Shown here one piece after another: positions 36,638-48,610 of a stretch of 64,000 nucleotides of DNA. Every line of letters begins with the position of its first letter. The first letter of the stretch is position 1. Where the stretch lies: the NCBI GenBank assembly GCA_021397835.1, contig JAJFZO010000882.1, positions 744,001 through 808,000 of the forward strand. Direction: 5' to 3'. Under the pieces are notes generated by a model that did no database searches, was not told the DNA's origin, and saw only the letters and a program-made list of their open reading frames with translations. The DNA is from Moringa oleifera (lineage: Eukaryota; Streptophyta; Magnoliopsida; Brassicales; Moringaceae). The translations under genes were made by a program, and so were the position numbers.

Positions 36638-39377
36638 TTATGAACAAAATCTCTCAGCTTCAGGACAGGTCCTGTAATGGCTGTAATTAGTATTATCGAG
36701 TTGAAAGGTAGCTGAGGAAGCAATGGTGGTAGACGGGTGGAATCCTGATGATGCTGCAATATTGAACACCGGTGTTGCAGTAACAGAGCCATTGCTGCCT
36801 TGCCATACCCAGTTTGAGGTTTTCACTGATGAAACAGCTTCAACCCTCTTCTCCGTAGCTCTTGCCTGTCAAAATAACGCATCGATTTCATATTCTATAC
36901 TCCAGAAAAAGAGGAGGATTACACAGATAAGCCTAAGAAGATGTTGAATCACGCTATGCCCACGTGAGGTAGACTTTTTAAACAGACTGGTATTTCTTTT
37001 TTTAGTCCGTCAATAATGTCATCATTGTTACATATGGCCTAAAATAAGTAGTTTCAGTGATCTTTCACTTTCAAAGTGTCTTCAGGTTTTAATTAAATAA
37101 CAGCCTGAATTACGAGGAAACAGTCAAAGTACCTCATGGTTTGGTGTCAAACCTGGATATATCCCAGGCAATACAGTAGGTTGCTTGTGCTGCTGTGCAC
37201 CGACATAGCCAAAACCAGAGTTCTCAAGCTGCCAAAAAGCAAGAAATTTGTGAAAGTTAACTCTCTGAATAACACCAACAGGACTGAACAACAACAGATA
37301 GAAATGTAACACTAAAACCTTTCTATTACAGTACTAACCGTTTGTCTGTGTCTGTCAGCCATTTCATCAGCAGCAGACTGAATCCCCACATTTACTGTCA
37401 TGCCTGGACCAACTGAAGGCAAAGAAATTCCAAGACTCAGATCCAGATTTTGGGTACCCCCTGCAACGAAAGCATTACCAAATTCATTATGCAAATCAAT
37501 CAATGGCAAAGTTCCTGTAAAGCCAACAGAAAATCTACTATCAGAATCAATTACTACCTCTACTACAGGCACCTAACATTTTCTCCCCTTCATAGGCACT
37601 TTGATTGAAGTTGGTCACTGCCTCCCTTCCATTACATTTGATGGCTGCCATGTCATAGGCCCTGAATTCAGAAAACAAAATGGAAAATTCCGGGTTAAGA
37701 CTAAATCTGGACAACTTTGCAGCACGTGGCTAATTTCTTAGGATTATGAAATCGTGAGTGCAAAGGACCTTGCAGCCTCTACTTCGTTGTCGAATAATCC
37801 AAGATACATATACCTGCGAAGCATGATAACTTCATACATAAAAGACCTGCTTATGCATTGTTTCTTTCCTTCCAAAAAGCTTTCCTAGATTAAGCTCCAT
37901 TAATGGAAAACACATGACCACAATTTTGAAGAAAGTAGACTGCCAAATGTACTAGATTTTAGTGACTATAAACTAGAGCTAATCTCAGAATTATCTTAAA
38001 CACTATTTCAGTTCAAGGGTCCTCACTTCTTTCCAAGTAATTGCCCCATTCGAGCTTCCCATCTGCCACATTTGTGGAGGGTCACCCCTCTGTATTTCGA
38101 GCTTCCTCGTGAGAATCCAGTGCTCTGACGACGAAGAATATGCACAAATTCTTCCTTCGAAAAGTTCCTCATCTGCAGATCAATTAAACAACAATCAACA
38201 TACACTACTAAAGCCCCAGCATACAGGTCAAGTTCATAATTAGTCCTTCAAGCAGATTCTGCTATTCATCTTACCTGTCTGATTTCTTCGTCGTAATCAC
38301 TCAGATTAAAATTGATATCAGCATCAACTCCTCGGAACTTGATGGCAGCTCGATCATATGCCCTGAATTACCGAGGTCCAGATTTAGAAAATTCACCTAA
38401 GATAATCTGATTTCGACCAATAAAAGCATAATATGGACAACTTTCTTTTTAATTGAAAAGGAATTCTCACCTTGCTGCAGCATGAGCTGTGTCAAATCCA
38501 CCTAACATAATAAAAATAGAAGAAACACCCTTATCATCAAAAGATCTGATAATCAAGAACCCTTCGAAAATTTTCTTAGCCTAAAAAAAAAAAAAGAAAG
38601 GGAAAAATTATATCAAATCAGTCAAAGAGAGCATCCACTTACCCAAATAGACTTGTTTCCCACAGTCCCTGTACACCAAACAAAATACGAAATAAGATAA
38701 ACTAAACAACATACAAGCACAACAAAACAACCAATTCATTTATCATCAGGCAGGCACAAACACACAAGATATACGTATAAAGCTATGTATATGTATGTAT
38801 AGTTCATGGATGATTACCATATATGTGATTCCCACCGGCCGGTTCGCCTGTAAAAGGTAACGCCTCTGTACTGTGAGCTTCTAGACCTGGGGCCACGCCT
38901 GCTCTTCCTAGCTTGCTGCGGCTTCTGCGGCACAATTGTCAGTTCTGACTCCCCACTAGGCTTAGCATATGATAAGTCCAACCATTGATGATCCGACCTT
39001 GTCGAAGACCCTAAGACTGATCCTGGCGCGAAGCCCAACTCCGGTCCCACGCCTCCTTTGTCTCCGGTTACAGGAAAAAGCTGCCGGGTGACGGAATCCG
39101 ATGACGGGTACATTTTACCTATGTCGTCTTCTCGTTTGATCAAGACATCGAAAATGAACGCTGAGGTGCTGTTGTTGGTGGAGTTCTCATCAGTGACATT
39201 TGCTGGAGCTTCCTCGGAGTTGATGATTGAGGAGTTTGAGGTGCCGGAGTCTTCTTCCATTTGGGTTCTTGAAGCCTCAAGCTGAAGCTTGTGTTCATCC
39301 ATTAACATCATGTTGGTCTCATAATGATCACAAGACGACTCACTGGAAATCACCACATCAAGATTAAGATCCAACAT
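36638..39377 (-). CDS. AP2-like: euAP2 transcription factor with two AP2 domains, miR172-regulated (SMZ/SNZ/TOE3 type)
   Basis: Ten coding exons: 38818-39377, 38643-38668, 38471-38501, 38275-38362, 38027-38172, 37769-37813, 37573-37661, 37339-37460, 37133-37228 and 36638-36865; 476 aa, all joins in frame, including the 26- and 31-bp micro-exons usual for this family. The start at 39377 gives the conserved MLDLNLD, an EAR-like repressor motif; an in-frame ATG at 39428 would add 17 residues. A basic stretch ([13 protein letters not shown]) precedes AP2 domain 1 (YRGV 170-173 to about 228). AP2 domain 2 (YRGV 262-265 to about 320) is intact. LDLSLGI at 334-340 is a second EAR-like motif. The last exon carries the miR172 site. 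Family role: nuclear repressor of flowering, phase change or floral organ genes. Exact clade is set mainly by gene order (SMZ/SNZ beside UPF2). Confidence 0.95.
36739..36759 (-). promoter_or_regulatory. miR172 target site in the AP2 coding region
   Basis: On the coding strand TTGCAGCATCATCAGGATTC(C) encodes AASSGF in the last exon. It pairs with miR172 except for the terminal positions and one G:U wobble, and differs from the classic target only at the two ends. In this family miR172 acts by translational repression and cleavage. Confidence 0.95.
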
Positions 39378-39705
39378 GGTTTGTCTTATCTTCTTTCCTT
39401 GATCTTCAGAGAAATCAAAAGCGGGCATAAGATAGCATTTAAACCTCAATATCCCAATACCCTCTAGAACAAACAAGTTCCTCCTCAGGAAAAATCAACA
39501 AAAATCACTCAAAAAAACAGATTCCAACACACACCAATTGATAGTTTATCATGCTTCCTGGGTAACGAGTAAAAAAACTCGAGACAAGAAGAAGAACAGA
39601 ACGAATTTGTTTCAAAGCAACCTCTACGAATTCTCACTTGACACAGAGAATGAGAAAAAGAGAGAGAAAACCCAATGAAGCGGTGGAGAAACGGCTTTGC
39701 AGAGA

Positions 39706-39742
<37 letters not shown>

Positions 39743-39760
39743 GTCTTAAGAGTAACTGGC
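39378..39760 (-). promoter_or_regulatory. AP2 leader with GA repeat and possible 5' UTR intron
   Basis: GA microsatellite at about 39,706-39,740 (CT in sense), flanked by purine-rich sequence. In sense, ttgttctag|AGGG near 39,465 could be an intron acceptor, which would remove the upstream in-frame extension. No stop separates the upstream ATG at 39,428 from MLDLNLD. Confidence 0.4.
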
Positions 39761-42354
39761 AAGGTGTGGGGGGAGAGGGGGGGTGGCTAAAAAGAGAGGA
39801 AAAGGATGGGGACGTGTTAACAGTGAACGTGGTATTGTTTACACTTGCCTCTCTCTTTTGTTTTCCGGTTGCGTGTTTTTACATTTCCTAATTTTCCCCC
39901 CTTTTTTAATTTACTTTTTTTTAATTATTTTCTTATTTTCAACCCCATCATTAATATCAATACCTAATTAATTAACTAAACAACATCACCATCAGCATTC
40001 ATTTGTGTCTCTCAGGTTACTGCTGCTTGCATAACCGCACGCCGTTTTGGTTTACATGCTCACCTGTTTATTTCAAACAGTCTGATGATTTTATTTTATG
40101 GATATATTTTTTTAACTAAATTTTTTTATTATAATTTTGAATAATATAATTTATACTCTACACATATCATTTCAAAAAATTTTAATTTTTTTTAAAAAAA
40201 CACCATCAATTATTCAAATTAATAAAAAAATAAAACTACCATTAACCACATCTCTCTGATCCATAGTTGTTTTTAATTTTCTCAGTACATTGTTCATCCT
40301 TCTCACAGTTTTGAAATTAATGGTTAAAAAGAATTATTACAAAAAAAAATTCAATAAAATTTTTTTATTATTAATTTTTTTAAAAAAAATATAGACATAT
40401 AAGATACGTTATATAATAATTAAAAATATAAAAACTAATAAATCTTTTGCATGATTAGATCTCGTAAAGTAATAGGTATAAATAATTTGGTGATTTAGAA
40501 TCTCGCTTAATCAAATTCTCCATAGTATATAAAAATAATAATTATGATAAACCTTATATTAAAAAATATACAATATTCATTTGGCATCTTGATTTTATGT
40601 ATATAATAACTATATTGGACCGATTAATGCCGATTAATCTTTGTTTTGTGGTATCTTACCAACCCTAAAATAGTATAATCTTTTTTTTTAATTTAACTAT
40701 AATAATCTTTTTTTGCCGTCATGCTTAGAGTTATTATATAGTAATGTCGACATAATTTAATATTACAAAGGTATTAACTCTCTATATCTTGAGCAAGATT
40801 CGTCAAGTCTAATTAAAAAAACGAGATGATTAATTAATATCAAATTTTAGTTTAAATCAAGAGAGAATTAGGGTTAATTGAAAATTAACTTGAATTACGG
40901 TTAGGGGTGTTTTAGGTATTTTACTATTAAAAAGTTAAATTAAATTTAAATTTAAATTAGATCAAATCAAAGTGGTTACCCTCATTATCACAGAACAGTA
41001 AATCCACATGAACGACGGTCAACTTGAGGTGGCTGCATTCAACTCCCGTTGGTCGGTCGCCAAATTAGGTGCCCGCGCATGTCAAATCCCATTTTCCCAC
41101 CTATAAAAAATAAAAAATAAAAATAAAAATTCCCAACTTGAGATAATCACAACCAAAAATCAGGCTTCAGTGCCACGTCATCTGAGATGTCCACTTGGCT
41201 ACCAATGATAGGCCTGAAACAGTGGACGGAGATATATACGCAAGATCGTAACCCGTTCTATCATTTGCGTCTTTGGCAACGTTGACTGCTGCTGTAAGTG
41301 GAACTTTTCTCGAACATGTCTATTTTTCTGTCTTTTAAAATATTTATTTATTAATAATAACTGAATACTCTGGGGTCCACACATAAGTGGGTCCCAAAAA
41401 AATCATAACGTGAAGATATATACCTGTGTGATACATGTGAGTATTTTTTTTTTTTGGCTTTTTGAGTAAAAGATGAAGAGAAAGACGAAGAAACCAATGA
41501 GGAGTGGTTAGTATACGGACTTGTCCTTTTCTGGAAGTTCATGATGACGTGTCTTGGACGGTTCCTAAATACGGAACGTTTCATGTACTTCACTCGGACC
41601 AAAACTCCACGTACTAATAATTGATCCTTGAATTTCCTTTTTACCCAAAGGTAGAGCATCATAAGTCGAAAATCATAAATAAATATTTAATTTTTTAATT
41701 TTCATAATTTATAATTTATTAAAAATAATTATAATGAATTTAAAAAATAATTAATATATTTTTTAAAAAGTCATGATCGAGTTAGTTTATATTAACTCGA
41801 AAAAATCAACGTAGTTGTTTTTTTTTCCCCTATTCGTATCTTCATGATAGATTTTATATTATAATAATATAAATCATTTTCAAAAAATTCAAACATCATT
41901 AATGATTTGTTGAGAAAAAATTATAATATTTATAATTATTTTTCTTAAATTTAATAAAGTCAAATAAGTTGAATTAAAAAATATAAAATTAAAAAAAATT
42001 AAATATTTGTTTTATTAATTTAGTAAAACCTATAGCATAGGAAATCCCAATTTTTCCTCCATACTTCTAGGAGTCGAAGATTCTACGCATCACAACCATA
42101 ATATACAAAGGGGACCATGAAAATTAGGATTGAAAAGCTTGAACTTAACTTTCTCAGTGTTGAAAATCACCATAATCGAACTTGACGTTTTTTCGTATAT
42201 TTTTATATATAGTTTTTTGGACCGTTCATTATTACTGATTAATTTTAAAATTTTTAAAAAGTAATATATAATATTATTTTATAATTAAAAAATAAGCAAA
42301 TACCATAAAAAAATATGATGCTTGTTCTCTCTCTCTCCATTTTTTTGTTTTTCA

Positions 42355-42690
42355 AAATTTTTTGATTTATTGATTATATTTAAATTAGTTTTAATTTAAA
42401 ATAATTTTAAGAAATTATAAAAATATTTATAATTAAAATATTTTAAAAATATCTCAAGTAAATTTTATACTAAAAAATTAATTTTTTACGTAAAATATTT
42501 TAAATATATATATTATTATTTTAAATATTTTAAATATAATTTAATTAAAATGGATAAATAAATCAAAATTATTTAAACATTTTTAAATCATAATTTATTT
42601 TTAAAAAAATAACTAAAAAATTTATGTAAATTTTTAATTTAAAATTTTTTAAAGTAAATTTTATTTTTAAACCTAATTTTTATACTCTCT
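42355..42690 (+). repeat. Partial copy of the AT-rich repeat family
   Basis: Shows 'aattaaaatattttaaaaatatctcaagtaaattttatact', the left-interior phrase, but the right part is rearranged. It abuts the fuller copy that follows. Confidence 0.4.
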
Positions 42691-43155
42691 CTAATCAAAT
42701 TTTGATTTTTGAAATGTCTTCAAATAAATATTTTTATTAATTAATTTTATTCATATTGAACCTTAATAAAAATAATTTTAAAATAATAATAATAATTTTA
42801 TTATTAAGATACTTAAAAATTTACTCTAATAAATTTTAAAACTTCATTTTGATTTTATTTCTTAAATTTAAATAATTTTTCACTATTAAGTTATTTTGTA
42901 ATAAGTTTTTAAATTTTGAAAATTATTTTCAACACTCAAAATTTTTAGTTTTTAATTATAATTGTAATTGAAATTTTTTTTACATCAGTGAAGTTTAAAT
43001 TAATTTTATTATAAAATGTTTTTAATTTTAGTTTTTTCGATACCATTTAATTTCATTCAAATTAATAGATCATAATATATCTAGAGATATTCTAAAATTT
43101 TAAAATTTGATTAAAAAATAAAATTTAGGATTTTAAATTATATTTATTTAAAATT
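42690..43155 (+). repeat. AT-rich inverted-end repeat, full copy
   Basis: The left end 'taatcaaattttgatttttgaaatgtcttcaaata' is matched by the reverse complement of the right end, 'taatcaaattttaaaattttagaatatctctagata'. The interior 'aagatacttaaaaatttactctaataaatttt' matches other copies. Confidence 0.6.
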
Positions 43156-43684
43156 ATAATAAAATATTTTGAAAGTGAAAAGACTATTTGACATTTTTTT
43201 GGGAGCGGCTGTTGGTTGGTTGGATTGTAATCTGTGTACTAAACGTTAGTGTATGAGTACATACACGCAAGTAATTCTGAGTCGAAAAAAGAGATCACGT
43301 GTTTGATTTGGGTAGTATAGCTTTCGACAAGTGACTCTTCTCTTCAATCAAAAGGCAACTGTACTCTTCACGTCTGGACCACAGTACCAGCAATACATCT
43401 TTGCGTTTAGATTAAATTACATTTTGACCCATCACATTATTATTAAATAATAAATAAAATAAAATAAAATAAGAATCAATGTACTAGATTTTGCTCCTGA
43501 TCATGACCCATGTTGTCACAAAAGGAGAAATTCAAGTACTAGATTTTGTCTGAAACGGGTGGCATCGCTTAGTTAATTAGGGAATTCGGGTACCCAATTG
43601 ACAAATTTGGGTACTGCAATCAAATTGAAGTTTAATTAGGGATTTTGTAAACAAATCTAAAAGTTTTCTGAATCAAAGATAGGA

Positions 43685-44175
43685 TGTGTTTCTTATTTAA
43701 TTTATAATTAAATTTGAACTTTAAAATTTTGGATAAATTTTATTTTTAATTTTATTATTTTTTAATTAAATTTTGATTTTTAAAATATTTAGAAACAAAC
43801 TTTAAACATTAGTTTCGTTAATATTTTTATTATTGAAATGCTTAGAATATTATTTAAATAGATTTTATTTTTTATTTTTAAAATCTACATAATTTTTAAA
43901 GTTATTTTTATAATTTTTATAGTATAATTTTTTAAAATATTCTTTGCTACTTAAAAATTACAGATTTTTTTCTGATAGTTGCTTAAATATTTATTTAAAT
44001 CTTATAAAAAATTCTAAATTAAAATTTATTGTAAAGATTTCTAATTTAAATATTTTAAATTTTGATTTTTTAAAAATAATTTAATTTAAATTAATATACC
44101 TAGATTTGTTTAGAGAAAGCACAAATTAAGTTTTAAATTATTTTTATTTTTAAATTTTTATTGTCATGATTTGTA
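43685..44175 (+). repeat. AT-rich inverted-end repeat, full copy
   Basis: Left end 'aattaaattttgatttttaaaatatttagaaacaaac', interior 'gaaatgcttagaatattatttaaatagattttatttttt', right end 'aatttaatttaaattaatatacctagatttg' then 'agagaaagcacaaatt'. It lies only about 0.5 kb from the previous copy, in the same orientation. Confidence 0.55.
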
Positions 44176-45999
44176 CTGATTTTTAATATATAAATATTTT
44201 TATAAAAATAAATAAAATATATTATAATTTTTTAAAAAATTACATCAAATTAATAAAATTTGAATATTAAATTTATTTTTGAAATGTATTTATTTTTAAA
44301 TATGTTTTTTATAATAATAATAAAAATAAAATTAAATATTTTTAATGTAATTGTCAGGGAGGGGTCGAAATACCACTCAGGACTTTTGATAGCTGTCCAG
44401 ACAGCCTGGTTGCTAACTTAAAATCCCAGAATCATCTAAGGCAGAAGATTCTTTTTTTAATAAAAAATGATTTTATTGGGAAACTCTTTAATTATTGATA
44501 CATATTTTAATAATATTTTTAATTGAAAATTGCTGGCTTTTGATATTTTCAACCACTTACATCATTACCCATTTGCCCAAATTAAAATAAAAAATAATTA
44601 TCTGATTTTTTTATTTTATAAAATGCCAACCACAAAATTTGTGAAGATAATACATGAGGAGAGAGAAAGAGAGGGAGAGGGAAACCTTAATGGAGACAGG
44701 CAGGTCACTGTCAGTTGTGACAGACAACAAATAAACTCAAACCAATCAGGTCTCATCCAAAGAAAGGAAGAAGAGAACACATGATGAGAAGATCTGGGCC
44801 ATCCAATTTGCCCAATTGGGAAAAACAAAAGAAAGTGAAAGAAAATTGATTGATTTTCCCAAAAAGGACAAAGAAAACCCTAGAATCCATGATCAGTCTT
44901 GCCTTCTTCAACCTTGAAGCTTTCCTATTTGGGCAATTACAAACCTTAAAAAACATCTTTCTTTATTATATTCCAGTTTCCTGTTTGGGCAATGGGAAAG
45001 TACAAAGGGGGAATTTTCCCACTCACTCTCTTGTGGGTATTGATTCCTTTTTCTTGGGAACCAAACAAGGAGTAGCATTACACTTTTTTTTATGTCTTAT
45101 TAACATCAACTTTGCTTTACTTGAATTGTTAACTTCTAAGCATAATTCTCTGAGTTTTTAACTATTTGAAGAAGTTCCTTCCACAACTTGAGCTCTTATT
45201 GATGGAATAATGCTTTTTCATGGAGGATGAAAGTGATATTAGGGATGTAGAAAAATTATTTTTTTATCTATTTATTTCAAATGGGTATGATTTGATTTTG
45301 ATATTTAAACGTATTACGGTCCATTATTTGTGATTCCTTTTCGAAGATAATTATGAATTTTTACATATTATTTTCGAATGCATGAATGATGAATCGATTG
45401 AAAGATAAACTTTTATTTTAAATTAATGTATAAAAATTCTAAAAAATAATAAACTATGAATGACTATGAGTGAATTTGCTTTAAGAACTTGTAATTTAAG
45501 CCAATATATAAAAATATTAATATTAAAAATGGTTGAAAATAATTTACACTTTAAGTGTTATCAATTTTAATTGTAATGGTATAATTTTATTTTATTATTT
45601 TAGGATCATGTTGTAATTATGTCAATATTATAAAAAAATATTAATTTGAAAAATTAAAAATATTTTAAAACTAATATTTATAAAAAAAATTGATAGATTT
45701 ATACGATGAAACATGATAAAAAGTTTTTGATAATTGCACCAAATTATTTATATTTTAAATTTTTTTATAAAAACAAATTGATGCATTTATTAAAATACGA
45801 TAATATGTTCCTGTTCTAAAATTTTTGATAGAATATATCATGATTATTCATAATTTTTTTTATAAAAATTTCATTGTATTTAATGCCATTTTTCATGTAA
45901 ATTATACATAAAGGTATTTTAAAATATGGTAATAATTCAACTTCTTTAATTATGAATTCACATGATTTTAAATCTAATTGAAAATAAATAAATAAATAA

Positions 46000-46470
46000 T
46001 TTAAAATATTGATTTTTAAAAATTTTTAAACAAATTTTGATATATCAATTTAAATCAAATCAAATTTTATTAAAAATTAAAAAATTACATTAAATATTTT
46101 CTAAAACGAATTTTAGCTTAAATTTTTTAATGTAAGTAAAAAAAAATATTAAAACTACCATCACTAAAAAAATGAAAAAATTTTGAATAATAAAATATAT
46201 ATTTTAAATTTATAGTATCAATAATTTAAAAAAATCATAAATAATAACTCGTTAGTTGAAATTATTCAAATTTAAAAAATAAAATTGAAACAAAATGCAG
46301 AATCTATTTGAGTTAATTTTTAGATATTTAATAATGTAAATATAGTTAATTTTTTACAATAGTTTTCATTAAAGTTTATTTTGAACAACCTTAATAATCA
46401 TAATTTATTTAGATGTATTTTTAAAATAAAAATATGATTATAAAAATAAAATTTAAAATTTAAAATAATT
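46000..46470 (-). repeat. AT-rich inverted-end repeat, copy in opposite orientation
   Basis: On the minus strand it reads 'ctaaaaattaactcaaatagattctgcattttg' and then 'ttttttaaatttgaataatttcaactaacgagttatt', the same order as the plus-oriented copy at 7.0 kb. Confidence 0.55.
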
Positions 46471-47149
46471 TTTATTTTAAAATGAAAGAAAAGCAAAAGA
46501 GAGAGAAAACAAGAAAAGAATAGAATACTATGAGATGGGAGACAAAGTCATTACCCTCACCAAAAGGGTCCAAATAAGAAAGCCTTGTAAAGTAGAAGTA
46601 CCCAATAGAGGCAAAGGGGTCATATCACAGTCTCTACTTTGCTTTTGAGGGAAGAGAAAAGAGAGTCTATGCCCACAATTAGCCATTACATTAGATCAAA
46701 GAAAGAGACCCCCCAACTTAGAAATTGGATATCATTATCTATTAATAAATTAAAAAATACCATATAATATATATATATAATATCCAATATTTATTGTTAT
46801 TGTTATTATTATTATTATTATTAGGAGAAAGATTGTGTCAAAATTTATATCCATTGTACTGTTTTTTTTTTTCTATTGTGAATGATGTATGAAATATATG
46901 AAAAGTCCTTCATAGTTTTGAAGCTAGTTTGTAAATATAAAAAAAAAAATTAAAATTTTATATATTAATTTATTATTTTTTATTAAAAATAATAATAACA
47001 TTAAATTTGATTATTTTAAATATAATAGTGATAACATTAAATTTTTTGAAATGAAATTATGATTTTAATTTCAAATTATGTGTCCGTTTATATTTTTTGA
47101 CAATAAAAGAAAGACATGATTTTAATTTCAAATTATGATTTTAAGTTAC

Positions 47150-47530
47150 CAATTAAACTTTTATGTTTAAAAAATAACAAATCAAATTTTAATTTATCAA
47201 TTTGATCTAAATTGAATCTTATCAAAAATTTAAAAATTAAAAATATTCAAATTAAAAATTTTATACAGAAAATTTTGACTTAAAATTTTTTATAAATATA
47301 AAAAAATATTCAAACTATCAATAAAAAAAGTTTCATAATTTTTTGAGTATCAAAAATATATTTTTAAAATTTAAAATATTAATTTTTTAAAATAATATAA
47401 TTACTCAAAAATTATATAATTTTTATATTTATAAAAATTTCAAGTCAAAATTTATTGTATAAGATTTTTAATTTAAACATTTTTAATTTTTAATATTTTT
47501 ATAAAATTCAAGGTAAATCGAATTGATTTA
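47150..47530. repeat. AT-rich repeat, foldback-like arrangement
   Basis: Begins 'caaatcaaattttaatttatcaatttgatctaaattgaatctta', a clean left end. The right part, 'caagtcaaaatttattgtataagattttta', ends near 'aatcgaattgatttatcac'. The interior carries right-half phrases in both orientations. Confidence 0.45.
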
Positions 47531-48179
47531 TCACTTTTTAAATAAATTAATTTGTTTAATAATATTTTGTAAACATCATAATTTTATAAAGTTTTTATTT
47601 TAAAATGTAATATGGTTGATATTTTTTATATATTTTAATTATTAATAAAACATTTTAAAATAAAAGTGTAAATATTTAATTATAGATTATTAAATAATTT
47701 ATTGTTTTAAAAAATTAAAAAAAAAAGTAGATAAGACTTTGATGTTAGAATAAATTTTTTAAATAAAATAATATGAGTGGGAATTGTCGGCAAGGGGTAC
47801 GAGGTTTAAAAGGCTTTTTTGGTGGTGACGTGGCCGCTTCCTCTCCACTTGTACCAAAGCCTGCTCTTCTTTTCCTTTCATTTCGGACATGATTTTAAAT
47901 TGATTTTACGAAAACACCCTCCTTTTGTTTTTATGCACGTGCTGTTTTTAAGGAGGACCGTTCACGTGTTGGTTCATATCGGGCACTGTTTGGTTGGTGG
48001 CCGGCGAAACAGACAAAGTCATTTTATTCCGCAAGCAAAATGATGGATGTAGAAACAATTGTACTTTCTGAATGGCCAAACAAGGCGGTTGTGTCACGCG
48101 TTGCAAAAGAAAAATACGAGAAAAAAATAATTTAAAAGTAATGATTATTTTTTTCTTTGAAAAAAGTGAATATGAGAAA

Positions 48180-48610
48180 AAATATATTGAATTAAAATCA
48201 TTTTAAATTAAATTTTAATATTTTAGTTAAATTAATTTTATATTTTAATTTTAATTATCATTTATTTTTTAAAATAACTCAAATAAATTTCACATTGAGT
48301 TTATTTCATTCAAACTTAAAATTTTGACGTATTAATTGAATCAAATGTATATTTAATTTTTTTAATTTAATCTACATTAAATTTTAATTTCATGAAAAAT
48401 TAAGTTATTTGAAGTGTTCAAATAATGGTTTAAATAAATTAAATAAAATTTATCTCTTAATTTTAAATAATTTTTTAGTCATCAACTAATTTTTTTTTGA
48501 ATTTTTAAAATTTTAATAATAAAACTCAAATATTTTATTTTTTTGTGATAATAACTTAAATTTTTCTTCAAAAATTTATAATAAAAACAAATTTACAAAG
48601 CTTAAAAATG
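48180..48610 (+). repeat. AT-rich repeat, decayed copy
   Basis: Contains 'ttttaaataattttttagtcatcaactaatttttttttgaatttttaaaattttaataat' and 'gtgataataacttaaat', the centre of the element; the ends are unclear. Confidence 0.4.

Noticed and set aside
41351..41662. 103-codon minus-strand frame upstream of AP2
   Set aside because: Composition and content resemble no protein. It overlaps an AT-rich run and has no splice partners.
44530..45161. Frames of 84 and 103 codons in an island upstream of AP2
   Set aside because: No family features, overlapping frames on both strands, and a GA-rich spacer.
47819..48043. 74-codon plus frame in an ACGT island
   Set aside because: No similarity recognised and no neighbouring exon-like sequence.
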